Origin: Aquatica leii
Taxonomy: Eukaryota > Arthropoda > Insecta > Coleoptera > Lampyridae
Assembly: GCA_035610365.1 (NCBI GenBank)
Contig: CM069436.1
Coordinates: 59,845,505-59,909,504 of the forward strand
Reading direction: 5' to 3'
DNA: 64,000 nucleotides
Shown: one piece after another, positions 1 to 11,712 of the stretch
Layout of the letters: each line of letters opens with the position of its first letter
Numbering within the stretch: the stretch's first letter is position 1
The notes under the pieces: model-generated
Told to the model about the DNA's origin: nothing
The model's database searches: none
Seen by the model: only the letters and a program-made list of their open reading frames with translations
Made by a program: the position numbers and the translations under genes

Positions 1-620
1 AACCGCTATCCCAAGCTACAAGAAAGCAGGTAACTAGAAACTGACTTGAAAGTAACGAGGTTTCAGCAACTGGGGTTATGCGGAAAGCCGAATTGTTAGA
101 ACGGGTAAAAAAGATTGACTACACTAAAACATTTTATGTAGATGAAATTTAAAAAAAAAAACATAGATATACCGTGTTACGTTTGCTCCATATCATAGCA
201 ATGTTAATCCAATTGAGTTCATATGAAGTTTAGCTAAACATAAGGTCACAATGAATAACATATAGCTAACCATGTATGTGAATTAGACTTAAGAAATGGG
301 AGTGAACGATGGATTAGTTGACGAAGTAGTGAAAAGTTTTAAATTTTTTAGTGAATACTGTCTCATCATAAGATAACCCAAGTTTGGAAGAAAAAGAATA
401 TTTAAGTGACTAATAAAATTGTTTAAATATGTACCTCTTGCGTTTACTGGATAAAATATAAAACTTTTAATTTAATTTTATAAATCTTAAGTTACTTAAA
501 ATTGTTTCTGTAAAACTTAATATTAGTACTAAAAATTGTATGTTAATGCATCGGTTTTTAAGTGTAATAAAGTAATACTTTTATACTTGTGTTTCTTCCT
601 GATTAAAAAAAAAAATTAGT
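1..620. other. AT-rich DNA, nothing recognised
   Basis: I see no reading frame, RNA gene or repeat I can name here. Short A and T runs dominate. Confidence 0.5.
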
Positions 621-689
621 TACACTAGTTATGCAGCACACAACACATTTATGTGTATCTAACAATACACATTTTAATAAAGCACTCAA

Positions 690-1475
690 ATACGTTTTTT
701 GGTATTGTACCTTACAAGCTACTGTAGCGCCGGTATTCCTTCTCCAATTTTCTTGTTTGCTGTGTCGACTTGTATTTTCCGTAAACTTTTACGCCAGTAT
801 TGTTTGTAATATAATGTTCTTTCTAGTTTCGCCGTGTAGTCGTAGTTTGCTTCAACGTTTTGCTGTCTATACTGCCGGCTTCTTCAGGATGTGCTCTCAA
901 CTGTTTCTTTCTGTAGTTGTTTTCTTTATATACATTGTTGATTTATCGGTGTGTGGTCGTTGTGTTCCATCAAAGTGTTGCTCAGTTTTTTATCTCAAGC
1001 AGCTAATACTTATGGTTCATGAAAGTCGAGCTTATGTCCGTGCTCGTGTACATGTTCCGCAATTGCTGATTGTCCAATTCTGTTTCTTTGTATGTCGCTC
1101 TGTTGTTTTTTGGCACTTTCTTAGATTGACTTTTCTTTGGTCCGACGTAGTTTTTTCCTCATTCATACATTGGTTTGTATACTCCTTCCCTTTTAGTACG
1201 TAATAATTTATCTTTAGTACTAGTAAAGTTGTTTAGATAGATGAAGTACTGCTGAAGCACATCTTTAGGTTTTTAGACCCTACCAATGTTTTGAAAACAA
1301 AACGCAAGCGTGGAAATCCTTTAGGTGGTTTCCTTACCGTAAGTGTCCTTTTGGTTCTAGGTTTTTTAAGAGCTTTCTTTAAGTCCATGTCGCTATATCT
1401 ATTCTTCTTCAGTGTTTCCTTGACGTATTGTTTTTCCCCTTCCAGATGTTCGGCATCGGTTCTATACATTAAATT
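690..1475 (-). pseudogene. Penelope-like element fragment (RT-to-endonuclease linker, GIY-YIG region and 3' end)
   Basis: Read on the minus strand, 1469-1233 encodes a basic linker (DLKKALKKPRTKR, then KPPKGFPRLRFVFKTLVG) that resembles the segment joining the reverse transcriptase to the GIY-YIG endonuclease in Penelope-like elements. Further 3', near 1040-1000, a second frame gives an AEHVHEHGHKLDFHEP-like stretch, typical of the C-terminal half of that endonuclease. Near 898-875 there is a CCTGAAGAAG...AAAACGTTG arrangement, the place where related copies carry a hammerhead-like motif, but here the core is decayed. Several frameshifts and stops separate these blocks, and the catalytic GIY-YIG motif itself is not intact. 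The long open frame on the plus strand at 631-1203 lies antisense to this copy and is probably a shadow of it. Confidence 0.7.
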
Positions 1476-1732
1476 TTAACCAGAGCTCTCTTTTGTCTAG
1501 AATGGTGATTCTTCTACACTGCATGTTGTAATCTTCCTGACTCAGTGCGGTTCACCATTACATCCAAAAACAATAATATTCATTCTTATTCTCTTTTCAT
1601 AGTAAACTTTGTAGATTAGTGTTGTTTGTTTATGTGCTTAAAAAGCTTGAAGTTCTTCTTCTCCATGTAGCTAAATAATGAAAGTATTGTTAATATATAA
1701 ATTCTAGCACTAAGTAGTCTATATTAATGTGC

Positions 1733-2065
1733 TTTGATGTCATACCGTTATTTGCCAACATACTTACAAACGACGCATTAGCTATAATGAGTGATTTTAG
1801 ATTAACTACTGACACAACGGATCTATTGAAACTTTGCTACATATTGTCTATGGGATAGCAGATACTATAAACAGAAAAACGGAAAAGCAATGGGGAGTCC
1901 ATCTGTAATAGCAAATTTATTCATGAAAGAATTTGAAAAAGTAACGCTAGAGAACAGCAAATGGAAATCTAAGTGCTCGATTCAATATGTTGGCGATACT
2001 TTTATTATTGGTATTATTAAGCATTTTAAAATGGTTTTTGATTCGCTTTTTACCTAGATAAAAAA
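1733..2065 (+). pseudogene. Penelope-like reverse transcriptase fragment with altered catalytic motif
   Basis: Two frames together show reverse transcriptase blocks of the Penelope type: an FDVIPLFANI stretch at about 1735 (motif A region), then AMGSPSVIANLFMKEFEK at about 1887 and QYVGDTF at about 1984. In the family the last motif is normally YVDD; here the first aspartate is replaced by glycine, so the catalytic site is lost. At least one frameshift lies between the blocks. The fragment runs opposite to the neighbouring Penelope piece at 690-1475 and is therefore a separate insertion or an inversion. What I see is coding remnants only; an active element is excluded. Confidence 0.75.
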
Positions 2066-2160
2066 AATTAAGCATTTATCAAGTATTATCTTTCTGTTTT
2101 TTTAAATTTAAATTTGTGTATTATGTATGTACACTCCCTCAAAAAACTTTTGAACACTTT

Positions 2161-2215
2161 TAAGTTTGGTTGGCTACCTTGCAGGTCGTGCTTGCAAAGT
2201 AGGCAACTAAACTTA
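2161..2215. repeat. Short imperfect palindrome (23-nt arms, 9-nt loop)
   Basis: Arms 2161-2183 and 2193-2215 are inverted complements with three mismatches, separated by nine bases. It sits in otherwise non-coding DNA and could fold as a hairpin in either strand. No function can be assigned. Confidence 0.75.
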
Positions 2216-2850
2216 CGTTACAACAATGGCATTATAAACATTATTTGCAGCGATATTACAAGGTTACTAACTATTCTTCATAAGCGCCGCCTTAAACGTT
2301 CAAAGAACGTGTTTCTTACTTGCAAATATGTATCTAAATTATACCCTTAAGTTTTAAATCCTTCTTCGCCGAGTTTTCTATTTATTTATGTTCTCTGGTT
2401 AAGTAATTAAAAAAATTTGAATTGTTATTTATAATAAAATAAGTTCTATCCATAACTCGAATAATGATAAACTGTATGTTTAAATGTAAAATTACTGTAC
2501 TAATTAGCCTAAAAGTCTTAATATATCCGGATGAAATTAGTCAAGATTCCGATTTGCAAAGAAAATATTATCACCATTAAAACGTAATTAGTGGTCGAAC
2601 AATTGAAGTATAAATTCCCATTACTCCCTTCAAGTTATTCGTATGATAAATTAAAAGTTATATAAATCTCCCTTTATAAAATCAAGTCTAATTTCTTATA
2701 CAAAACGCTAAAAAAAACTAGAAATCAAACTTACAAGAACAAAACTAAATACAGAAATTTCTAATAAAAAACATGATTAAAAAACTATTTAATATTTTAT
2801 TTAAATATTTGTATTTTACATGCTAATAATGTGTGTAATATCCATTATTA
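2216..2850. other. AT-rich DNA, nothing recognised
   Basis: Non-coding sequence between the hairpin and the Tc1-like relic. It may be terminal DNA of the Tc1-like element, but I could not establish inverted repeats. Confidence 0.4.
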
Positions 2851-2854
2851 ATTA

Positions 2855-3580
2855 TACATTTCCGTAGACGGTTTGGTACCGAATTAATTAAATCGGCACA
2901 TACATTAGCTCATCGCAATTTTTCCCACACGGTATTAATATGGCGATGCAAGTTCAAATCCGGTGACTCAGGTGGTCAACGGATTCTTTTCACTTCTAGA
3001 TGTTGTAAGAACCATTCTTAAACAACCGTTGCCGTTTGTATAAGAAAATTGTCCTGAACAAACGAATTGGTCTTTTGGGATTAACTGCCAAAATCGTTAG
3101 GTAAGTTTGAGCAGTTAAGCGTCCATCGATACGTGTTAATTTCTCTGGGTCAGCATCACTCATTCATCTCCAACAAGCAGCACTAATTCTCCCACTTCTT
3201 TTGTTCGATTGCAAATGTTTTGACTCATATCTAGAATTACGTTACAACTTTTTTACTATCTTGGAAAGTGCAGAAAGTTTTTTTATCTGAAAACCTCTTC
3301 AATCTAGTTTTTAGTTATTACAGGTTTCTGTATAGGTCGATAGCAGCTTATTCTTTTAGTTTTCAAAGTATTCCTTGCTGTGTGCAAACTGCATTGTAGC
3401 TGTAGTCTTTCGCAAACGGTGCCAAAAGTTGTGAATGGAGCCAAAGAAGCATCTTGGATAATGTTATCCTTTTCAACTCTGGATAAAAGAGATGGCCTTC
3501 CACTTCTATGAGCGGTCTGCAAAGAACGATCATTTTGCGAGCCATGTTCTTTGCGTTGAACCCAATAATGGACCACAAAT
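2855..3580 (-). pseudogene. Tc1-like DNA transposon transposase relic
   Basis: Transposases of this family cut and paste their own element using a paired-type DNA-binding N-terminus and a DDE catalytic core. On the minus strand, 3576-3304 reads HRSGRPSLLSRVEKDNII followed by a segment typical of the second helix-turn-helix and linker (ARNTLKTKRISCYRP). Downstream, in shifted frames, 3200-3070 gives NKRSGRISAACW and RIDGRLTAQTYLTIL, and 3060-2860 gives QDNFLIQTATVV and ESPDLN, which are the second-aspartate and third catalytic regions of Tc1-like enzymes. The frame changes several times and in-frame stops occur, and the part with the first catalytic aspartate is not recognisable. I could not identify convincing terminal inverted repeats. 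Confidence 0.85.
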
Positions 3581-3589
3581 TTCTAAAAA

Positions 3590-6030
3590 GATAAATAATA
3601 GTTAATTAAAACCGTGCAAAAAAGTTTACGTTTACATAACTTGAGACAAATTAACAGTGCACCATTCTAAAAAGAGCTTTAATAAATTTATTTCTTGTTT
3701 AAAATGTGTGTAAAATAATAATAAAATTATCAGCTTTTTCTTTTGCAATTAATTAACAACAATTTAGCCACAAACTTAACACACATTTTAAAGCGAATAC
3801 CGATTCATTAAAAAAACACCGCTTAGAATGGTGAACTACTAACTTTTCTTAAGTTGAATACATAATTAAAAAAGTAAGAAAGCTACAAGTATTTTCTTTT
3901 GAAAAAAATTAGTAACAAATCCTATTTATATTTTATTTGATTTTGCTAACTTTGTACTACTAACTTGAGGGACGTGATAAACTTGATTACCCAATTGCTA
4001 TCTAAACTGAAACCTTTATAATTTTATTATAAACAAGTTCCTGTGATGTATGCGAATAATTGTGCAATCTGAATAATACATCATATAATCGATTCACTTA
4101 AAAACTACATTAGCATACTTTTTCCAAAATAATTTATTATGTTTGTAATGTTTTGCACCCTATGTAAATTTATTAACATTATAAAAAAAAGCAAAATAAT
4201 GAATAAAAGTAAAGATAAAAAGTATATAATAATATAAATTTAGAAAAAGTTTAAACACTATAAATTGCTAATGTTTGGTAATTATCTGATAAAAAAGTTA
4301 TACCTTTTTGTATTATTATATTTTGTTGATGACTTATTGTTTTTGTTTTATTATTGTTGATTGTTTAAAGCAAGATGCAATATTATTTCTTTATTTTGGG
4401 CTATTTGCATTTTCTTATCTTACTTTTACACGATGTTTCTTTATAGCGGTCGTCCCTCTTGCGCCTGGAACCGCCTCGTCTACTTAGAATTTTTTCATTA
4501 CCTCAAAATTTTATAGGGCCACTAATGGGGACCCTTACATTTTTTTCTAATAGTATGGCACAACGATTAAAGCTTTGGCATTTTTTTAGTATGTTTTTAA
4601 ATTTTTATTAAACATTCGTATTCAAAAGTAAACATTTTTATACTTTTCCATTGGCTCACTAATTTTTAATTGCAATTGCGTACTTTACATGGGGTATAAT
4701 TATAAATAAAAATTTAAGAAAAAAATAATAAAAAAACTGTTCAAAATGCAAAAATATTAAAAAATCGTGTTAAATGTGCGTGGTCCATAAACCCGTTCTC
4801 GGTTTGAGAGAAAGATGATCATAGAATGGTTTAGTGTTCAAGAAAACAAATAACAATGTTTGAAAACATTTTTTTATAATATGTAAAACCTTACTCCTAT
4901 TATTTAATAAAAGTTATTTATACAAAATAACTGAAACATACATAAATTTAATACAAGATTTAGCTATCTTTGTTGTGTTAACATCCTTAGATAAATGGTT
5001 AAAAATCCTATGTTTGAAAAAAGCATGTTTATTGATTAGAAAGGATTAAATACATACATCTTGTTAATCTAGAAGTGAAATTATAGCATCAATACAAGCA
5101 AAAAATGTCAAAATAAAAATTCTAATAAAACGTTTTAAAAAATCAAAATTTTGAGCTAAATAAATTAAAACTTACGGACCTGTGGCACTAAGTAGTTTCC
5201 TAAGTTTGTTGACGCCGTAAATAAAAAAAATCAAAAATGTTATGTTTAATTTAGTTCTAAGGACTACAGATTCCTTCTCAGAAAATTGCTGACATCAAAA
5301 AAAAAATAAATACAAAATAATGTTATCACATAAGACGTAATTAAATTAAGTTGTTAAAAGCTGCACGTTCTTTTTAAGTACACTAAAAATACAAAATAAC
5401 TCAAAAATGGCGTAATTACAGATGGTTAAATAAGTTAATGTTAGGTAAGTTAGTCAAAATACATACGCTGTAAAATAAAACTAAAGATGCTAAAAACAAA
5501 GCTGTTTTTGATTATTCAAATGATTGGTACATAGTTAATTTTTCCGTTGACTTATTGTTGGCAACTTATCATGTTGTAATTTTTTTGATAAGATCACGTA
5601 TTTTTATTGCATCAGCTATTTCAATGAATTAAAACAAAATTGATTCAATCAACTAAGCCAATTTAGTAAATGGGTTCACGCTCGAAGCATGCTAACTTAG
5701 TCGCAACACTGTCAATAGCTGATAATCAAACTTTAGACCATAATAATTTACAGAGAAAAAAGATCCAATATCAATTAAACATGCAAATAAACAAAAAATG
5801 TTTTTCTTTTTAATTGAATTCATATGCGCCAAATGAACTTCAATTAAAAAATTAATGAAAAATAAGTTATTGTATGTGTATAGAAACAAACCTGATACGA
5901 TAATTTATAAGATAAACCAAAATTATGATTACTATAAACAATGTTTTTTCTATGTAATACTATACGTCCGGCCCGCTTGGACAAGATTTTAGGTCTTCTA
6001 GACTTCTAGATCTAGGAACAATTTTATAAC
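3590..6030. other. Long AT-rich stretch without recognisable genes
   Basis: Very A/T-rich, with many short homopolymer runs. I see no family-level protein similarity in any frame. A slightly GC-richer patch at 4445-4490 has no recognisable content. Confidence 0.5.
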
Positions 6031-6035
6031 TGTCT

Positions 6036-6835
6036 ATCGAAAGATAAAACAAAGTTATACGAGAAACACAATGTTATATACAGAATCAAGTGCCTGGGAT
6101 GCAACAAATGTTATATAGGGCAAACAAAACAAAAAACTATTAATTGCATTAAAAATCATCAATATGATTGCAAAAATTAAAGAACAGAATCGGCTCTTAC
6201 TTTGGATCATATTAACACTGGTCACATTTTCGATTTTAGTAACCCCATCATCTTAGATATGGAACCCAAATATAATAAACGATTAATATCTGAGATGATT
6301 TTTATCACTAGACATAATAATAATAATATATATATAATAATCTTAGTACTGTATATAGTAACCTAATTAATAAAATGTCATAACCTCGAATTCTTAACCG
6401 TTTCTTTTCAGTGCCAACATTTTTGGTTAGTTGGTTTTTGGTCTTTGGGATGTGCGTGAGTTTGTTGTAACTATTGTTTGTTTTTTAAATCATTTACAAT
6501 TTAATGTTTTGTGTTATTTATTATTTTTTACCAATTGACTGTGCTTGGCGAATTCATCGCTACTTGTTTTAAGTTTTTTGTAAATTTTTTTTTTACATCT
6601 TAGTTTTTAGTTATTCTAAAAGATCTAAACAATTTTTATAGTTAATTAACTTAGATAATTATTCAAATTTACCTCTGGTTTGTATGTTTGTATTAACTAT
6701 GTTGTTTTTTATTAAATACAGTGGCCTGAAGAAGTAGACACTTTGTCTTTGAAACGTCGCCATAAAAAAGACATGAAGTAGTGTTTTCTGTCGCCCTCTC
6801 TTACTTAGAAAGATTTAACACCATTCCGTTAAATA
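6036..6835 (+). mobile_element. 5'-truncated Penelope-like element, family A (endonuclease and 3' end)
   Basis: The copy starts abruptly near 6036 within coding sequence. The GIY-YIG endonuclease region follows (YRIKCLGCNKCYIGQTKQK at about 6078-6135, then DHINTGHIFDF at about 6205), and non-coding DNA leads to a conserved 3' end at about 6835. It is closely similar along its length to the minus-strand copy at 31545-33205, including the last 80 bases after the hammerhead motif, so both belong to one family. One stop follows the endonuclease motif (near 6180) where the other copy reads lysine, so this copy is dead. Truncation at the 5' side is usual for target-primed elements. The segment just before 6721 ends in ATACAG, as in the sibling copy, which would fit a splice acceptor. 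Confidence 0.85.
6721..6765 (+). ncRNA. Candidate hammerhead ribozyme at a Penelope-like element 3' end
   Basis: The order is GTGGC, CTGAAGA (6726-6732, fits the CUGANGA core), a stem II with AGACA (6736-6740) pairing TGTCT (6744-6748), GAAAC (6751-6755), GTC (6756-6758) and GCCA (6759-6762). GTGGC can pair with GCCAT as stem I. Stem III would be the four-base palindrome ACGT, which has no loop and so would need two molecules. Hammerhead motifs with very short stem III are known from Penelope-like elements. Whether this copy cleaves is inference. Confidence 0.6.
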
Positions 6836-6839
6836 ACTA

Positions 6840-9040
6840 TAGTTTCTTTAATTTTAAGAGATAGTGTACGTAAACATTTAAACGTGATGTATGCCGGGCT
6901 TAAATAAACAATGTTGCATTTGAAAAATACATATTTAGATGCACAAATATAAATCACAACTTATAAATGAAAATTTTTCTTTACGCATTAGAAAGAAAAA
7001 AATAGACTAATTTTTGTAATTTTGCATTCTATAATGTTTGCTTTTAAATATTTATTAGTCATCTATTTTTGGCAAATAAATTTTCAGATGCCAAAAATTA
7101 TTTTCTATTGCCATTTCTATTATTATGAGGGTTTGACTAAAAAAACATAATGTAATATTAGTATCCAAAATTCAATATAATATAATACATATATACATAA
7201 GTGGAAACTTAAGCAGCAGTTTATATTACCGAATAATGCATTGTTTAGGTATGTACATATATATATACATGAAAACAAACGTAAACTATTATTTCTGTGT
7301 TGAATTCAAAATTTTCACTCTATTTATTTAAATTTATTTAAAATATTTTTAAAATAAATAATAAAAAAGGTTTGTAATATCCAGTAGTGACAGAAATCGT
7401 ATGACAAAACAACATAAATGTAAGAGCGATTCCATTTTCGTATCGACAGGATCAAGAATAAAACCGACAGGTCTTGGCATCCAATAAGATGGTTTACATT
7501 GTGTAAATCATGACTCTAATACAAAATAACTTTAGGGTGACAAAATCTACTTTCCCCGAAAATGTAAAAGAATCCCGGATTTTTCACTTTTATCACAATA
7601 TTATTTATTACTGTGATTCTAAATTCAATTCTAAATAATGGAGATATAGAGACTCATTTTAAATAATTGATTGAAAATGAGTAGATAAAAGTAATTATGT
7701 GTAAATTGAATTTATATTGTTGGTTACTTTAGTAACAATAATGTACACAAAAAGAATCAGTTTATTTTCGTTTTTAGTTATAAAAAATTGTTAAAACTTT
7801 AAAACGTAAAATAAAAAGTATAAAGTTTCTGTTATATTTCTGTTACTTAAAAAAATCTTATTTACCTATTGGTGTTTAGTTAATGGCGTTTCTCAACATA
7901 TATTGTTATATTGTAAGTGTAGACAATTAGTTATTGTTTTTTTTTTCACTGATGTCTTATATTATTTTGTTTATCTATATTTTTTGCTTGATCACATTTC
8001 TTGAACATTTTTGTTTCGTTTTGGTTGTTAGCTACTCTATTATATTTGTGTAAGCATCGACGAGTACGTAAGTAGTACATACACCCGAAAAATTTCGTTT
8101 TTGACAAATATGTAATACAAATTAATTTGCTCATACGTAACGGTCTTCTATTAATGTATTCTCTATGTGTAGTTTAATTTTTTCCGATCTTTGTGGTTTT
8201 CTCTGAGCACATCGTTGTCGTTATTTTCTTTATTGCTTTGTTTGCTGTTCTCTGACTTTTAGTCATTTTTATTTTTCTTAGAATTTTGAATCAGCTATTT
8301 TTTGTTGCGTTTTTATTCAAACATCGCGAGCAATATTCAACTGTTCTGGTTTCTTGGTTTTATAGAAATGACTTTAAAATGCTTCTTTTTTTAGATTTAG
8401 CATCATTTTAATCAGTCAATAGAAGTTTATATAGTCAAAAATGCATTTTTTTCCTTAAACACCTTATTATTTATTAGTTTTTGACGGAGATAGCAACAAA
8501 ACTATTACATTTTTTTTGCTTTAGTTTTATCTAATTTTCTAAATGTTTTGTTAAGATTTAGATAAACGTAAGTTGAGTCATCAGTATTTGCTATAACATT
8601 ATAAAAACAAATAGTTCCTATAAGGAATGATAAAAAAATGTCTACTTATTTTTTTAAGGTTATATTGTCATAAAACCAGTTTAAAGTGATATGTGCACGT
8701 TTGTATTGACTTTCTAGCATGCTATAATTTTTTGAAATTTTTCTCCTCGATTTCATTAAGATATAACCGAAATATTTGTCATATTGAGCTTATGTGGTCA
8801 TATCGACTAACCCCTATATTTGTGCGTCTCGATATTGCTTTCCCCTTTAATAAATCAGTAATTACTATTATTTTTAAAGTATCTTGCTTTCTCTTCAAGA
8901 TTCATTTTAAATTATAAATAAAATATCTGATAAACTGTCATTGTTAGAAAAATTTTTTATTTGAATAAATTATTAGGAAGAATTATCTCTATAAGAAACG
9001 GTAAAAATAATTCGAATAATTTACATACGTACAAAACTAT
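6840..9040. other. AT-rich DNA, nothing recognised
   Basis: No gene or family-level similarity seen. There are small AT microsatellites around 7250-7270 and scattered short frames without recognisable protein character. Confidence 0.5.
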
Positions 9041-9059
9041 ATATGAAAAACTGTAAAAA

Positions 9060-9240
9060 ATGTCAAATGCACCCACTTTCGGTTTTTTATCAGACCCATC
9101 TTTTAAAAGATCTGAGAGAATATGAAAAGTCAGGTCTAATATACCAATTTCAAGTTACTAGGACTTTTGGTTCAAGAGTTATCGTGGGTACTTCGTTACA
9201 CCCACACAGACACAGACACCCAAAATTTTGTTGTCAAAAA
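9060..9240 (-). repeat. Dispersed repeat, inverted relative of 48127-48280
   Basis: The reverse complement of this segment matches 48127-48280 over about 150 bases at moderate identity, including the shared blocks ACTCTTGAACCAAAAGTC and GTGTCTGTGT-like tandem text. The segment lies just upstream of the pogo-type transposase relic but in the other orientation to its partner copy. It contains no recognisable coding capacity. Confidence 0.65.
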
Positions 9241-9394
9241 TACATTTTTTTGATTCAGAAAACCTTAAAACTTCGATTACATAACCAAAACATGTAATTG
9301 CAAAAGAAGGCTAAAAAATGTTGCAGTTATTACTTCCAGTAAGGTAAAACTTTTGCAACAATTGCCTGTTGTAACGCCGAAAGCACTTTAATAC

Positions 9395-10450
9395 TTGTAT
9401 GTTCAAAGAAAGAAGAATAAGCTAGAGTATGAAAATGGCTTTATAGTGTATATGAATAAAAAGGCTGCTTATATAATTGCTAATTTCTTTTTATCGTGGT
9501 TAAAAGATCAGTTTTTACTCAAAAAATCGGATGTAGATTATTTTTTAATTGTTGACGGTCATTCCAGTCATTGTAATTCTGTCGAGTTACTGAAATTTGC
9601 AAAAACAAATAACATTATTTTATTCTGCTTTCCAAGTAAATTTCTCTAACTCTTGGATAAGTCTTTTATTAAAAGTTTTAACTTTATTTTGGTAACGTAG
9701 GTAATTGATTCATCAAAACAAATCCGACAAGAAAAATTTCTCGGTTAATATTTAGGAAACTTTTGGCAAAAGCCTAGTTAAAATCAGCGACAAGGATGTA
9801 TTTGGCTTTAAAGCAACTGGCATATAGCAATATAATCTAAACGCAATACCAAATTATGCACTTCTAAGCAATGAACAGGAGATAGTAACAAATAAAGTTG
9901 CAAACGATGTCAAAGAAAATAGATCAAATCAGATTCAACTAAAATTATGAACAAATCACCTAAAGGTACGATTAGAGAGCAAGCAGAATTGAGCGAGACT
10001 GGTAATACAGTGCTAGAAACACCAGGTACCATGCTAAATAAAATTAATTCGATACCTTGTACATCGATTGCAAAACAACAAGTTAGAAAGCGTAGTAAAC
10101 AAATTGTAGAAATTTTAATATCTTTGGAACATGGAAAAGCAAAAAAAGTTGGCAACAAAAAAACAAATAACGATAGAACTTAAAATACCAAACGCGTTAA
10201 ACACTAAAAGCAAAACTGAATAATCTAAAAGGAAGAAAAAAGTGGTGTTGAATTTGTGTTCTAAAATATTAGTGATTTCGCATTAGAAGAATTTGAATAT
10301 GAAACCACAGCAGAGACTAATGGGGAATGTCCAGAGTGCGTGGAGCTTCACGAAGGATGCTCTAAATACTTGAATGAAGAAATGTGTTGTTTAAGAAAGA
10401 ATAATGAATTCATTATTTTACTTTATCAAAACATAATGTTGATTCAATAG
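9395..10450 (+). pseudogene. Pogo/jerky-type (DDE_1) transposase relic, C-terminal half
   Basis: 9395-9649 encodes a stretch ending FLIVDGHSSHCNSVELLKFA, the region around the second catalytic aspartate of DDE_1 transposases (pogo, Tigger, jerky relatives). After stops and frameshifts, 9760-9880 gives TFGKSLVKISDKDVFGFKATGI, matching the family's segment after the catalytic core, and 9947-10180 gives a basic tail. At 10280-10400 a cysteine-containing piece (GECPECVEL) resembles the zinc-binding end seen in some insect members. The N-terminal CENP-B-like DNA-binding part and first catalytic residue are not seen upstream. A second, more complete relic of the same superfamily lies at 42150-43560. 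Confidence 0.8.
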
Positions 10451-10689
10451 ACAAGTTTTTCGTTTGGTGAAAACTCCGAAACCACAAAAGCTATATCGTT
10501 TTGAAATTTTTCATACTTATTCACCAATTATATGAGAGGACACATATATACTTTTTATGACTTCAGTCGTGCCCTGTAATCTTTAAAAAATTCAAAAGTG
10601 CATTTCAACTGAGAAATAAAATTCCGTAATTTGTGATAATGCTGCTTGGTCAATCTAGGAAAATATATACACAACACTCGCCATAGCCT

Positions 10690-10815
10690 AGCTAAAATAT
10701 ATTGATATTACTGCATTGAGAGCATTTCTTGGTTTGCTGGCATATAGCAAAGTTTTTAAATCTAAAAACAAAAGTTTAGACTTTTTTTTGCAACGGACGG
10801 ATCAGAAACTCATCA
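10690..10815 (+). pseudogene. piggyBac-type transposase fragment
   Basis: One frame reads DITALRAFLGLLAYSKVFKS followed by KNKSLDFFLQRTDQKL, which resembles the conserved GLL...G..KS segment near the start of the piggyBac catalytic domain. Only about 40 residues are recognisable. The fragment is wedged between the pogo-type relic and the 3' end of the minus-strand LINE. No TTAA-flanked ends could be assigned. Confidence 0.5.
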
Positions 10816-10825
10816 TCGGTTAGTT

Positions 10826-11345
10826 TTAGTTTGCAAAGAATCGTTGTGCGTTGCGTTTGATACTCTTTGCATTTACACAGCAAATGGTGCGGAGTCTCGT
10901 CGTCCTACAAGGAACCGGGCTACTTTGCAGTTCCACTTTATGCATGTGTTTGTTAAGGCAATAATACCTTTTTATTAATCCCTTGAGTTTTCTTAATTTT
11001 TGTCGACTCATGCTTTATAGTGCAGTTTGAATGTTTGATTGTGGCTCTGTAAGAAAGAGTTTTGTGTGGCTCATCCCTGAAAAGCTTTTCCATAGTTTCT
11101 GATGCTCGCTGCTAATTTGCTGCAATTTTTTTTCTTTTCTTGTAAGCGATTTTGAAAACGGCTTCTCGTCCGATATATGCTATATTTTTTTAGCCAGCGC
11201 GTCAGCCATTTGGTTTTTTTAACACTTTGGTTTTTTGGTATCCAGATGAACTGCACTTGTTGACGAATTACGAATATTTGCAGAGTGTTTATGCATGCCA
11301 TAATTAGTTTAGATTTTATTAAGGGCGATATAAGTGCCAATAGTG
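10826..11345 (-). pseudogene. LINE RNase H and C-terminal remnant
   Basis: 11340-11071 carries ALISPLIKSKLIMACINTLQ and VQFIWIPKNQSV, matching the middle and last conserved parts of LINE RNase H domains (the second corresponds to the V.W.PGH region, with PGH changed). 11011-10826 carries LNKHMHKVELQSSPVPC and a cysteine-containing end, as in the C-terminal region of R1/LOA ORF2 proteins. The frame changes between the two parts. Confidence 0.7.
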
Positions 11346-11712
11346 CTGCTTAACTGTCAGACATGATCGATATTAGACCATTAGCGTATGATTTCAAGTC
11401 GATAATGTTCTTGATATACCAGGCAATAGCAGCAACTTGGAAAGCAAGCGCATACTTAGTCAGCAAACATTGCTTCTCATAGTGCAGGCCACCATATATT
11501 CCTGCAGCAGTAACGTTTCGATTTTTGACACCATTTCTGTACTAGATAGTTTTTTTTAACCGCGCTCGGGTAAATGTTTTTTTTCTATTCGTCTCGTGAC
11601 GGTATTATGACTGTAAATTTATTTAAGATGTAACAATCTTTTGTGAAGTCGGATCTTATAGTAATTGTTTCTACACGCAGTACGTTGTATATGTCTGGTT
11701 TGTTTCTCCCGG

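Noticed and set aside
631..1203. 190-codon open frame on the plus strand
   Set aside because: The composition is odd (Phe, Cys, Val rich) with no domain character, and it lies antisense to a Penelope-like endonuclease remnant, which explains it as a shadow.
2128..3975. Possible terminal repeats of the Tc1-like relic (CTCCCTCAA near 2132 and its approximate complement near 3965)
   Set aside because: The similarity is limited to a few bases and does not extend, so the ends are not established.
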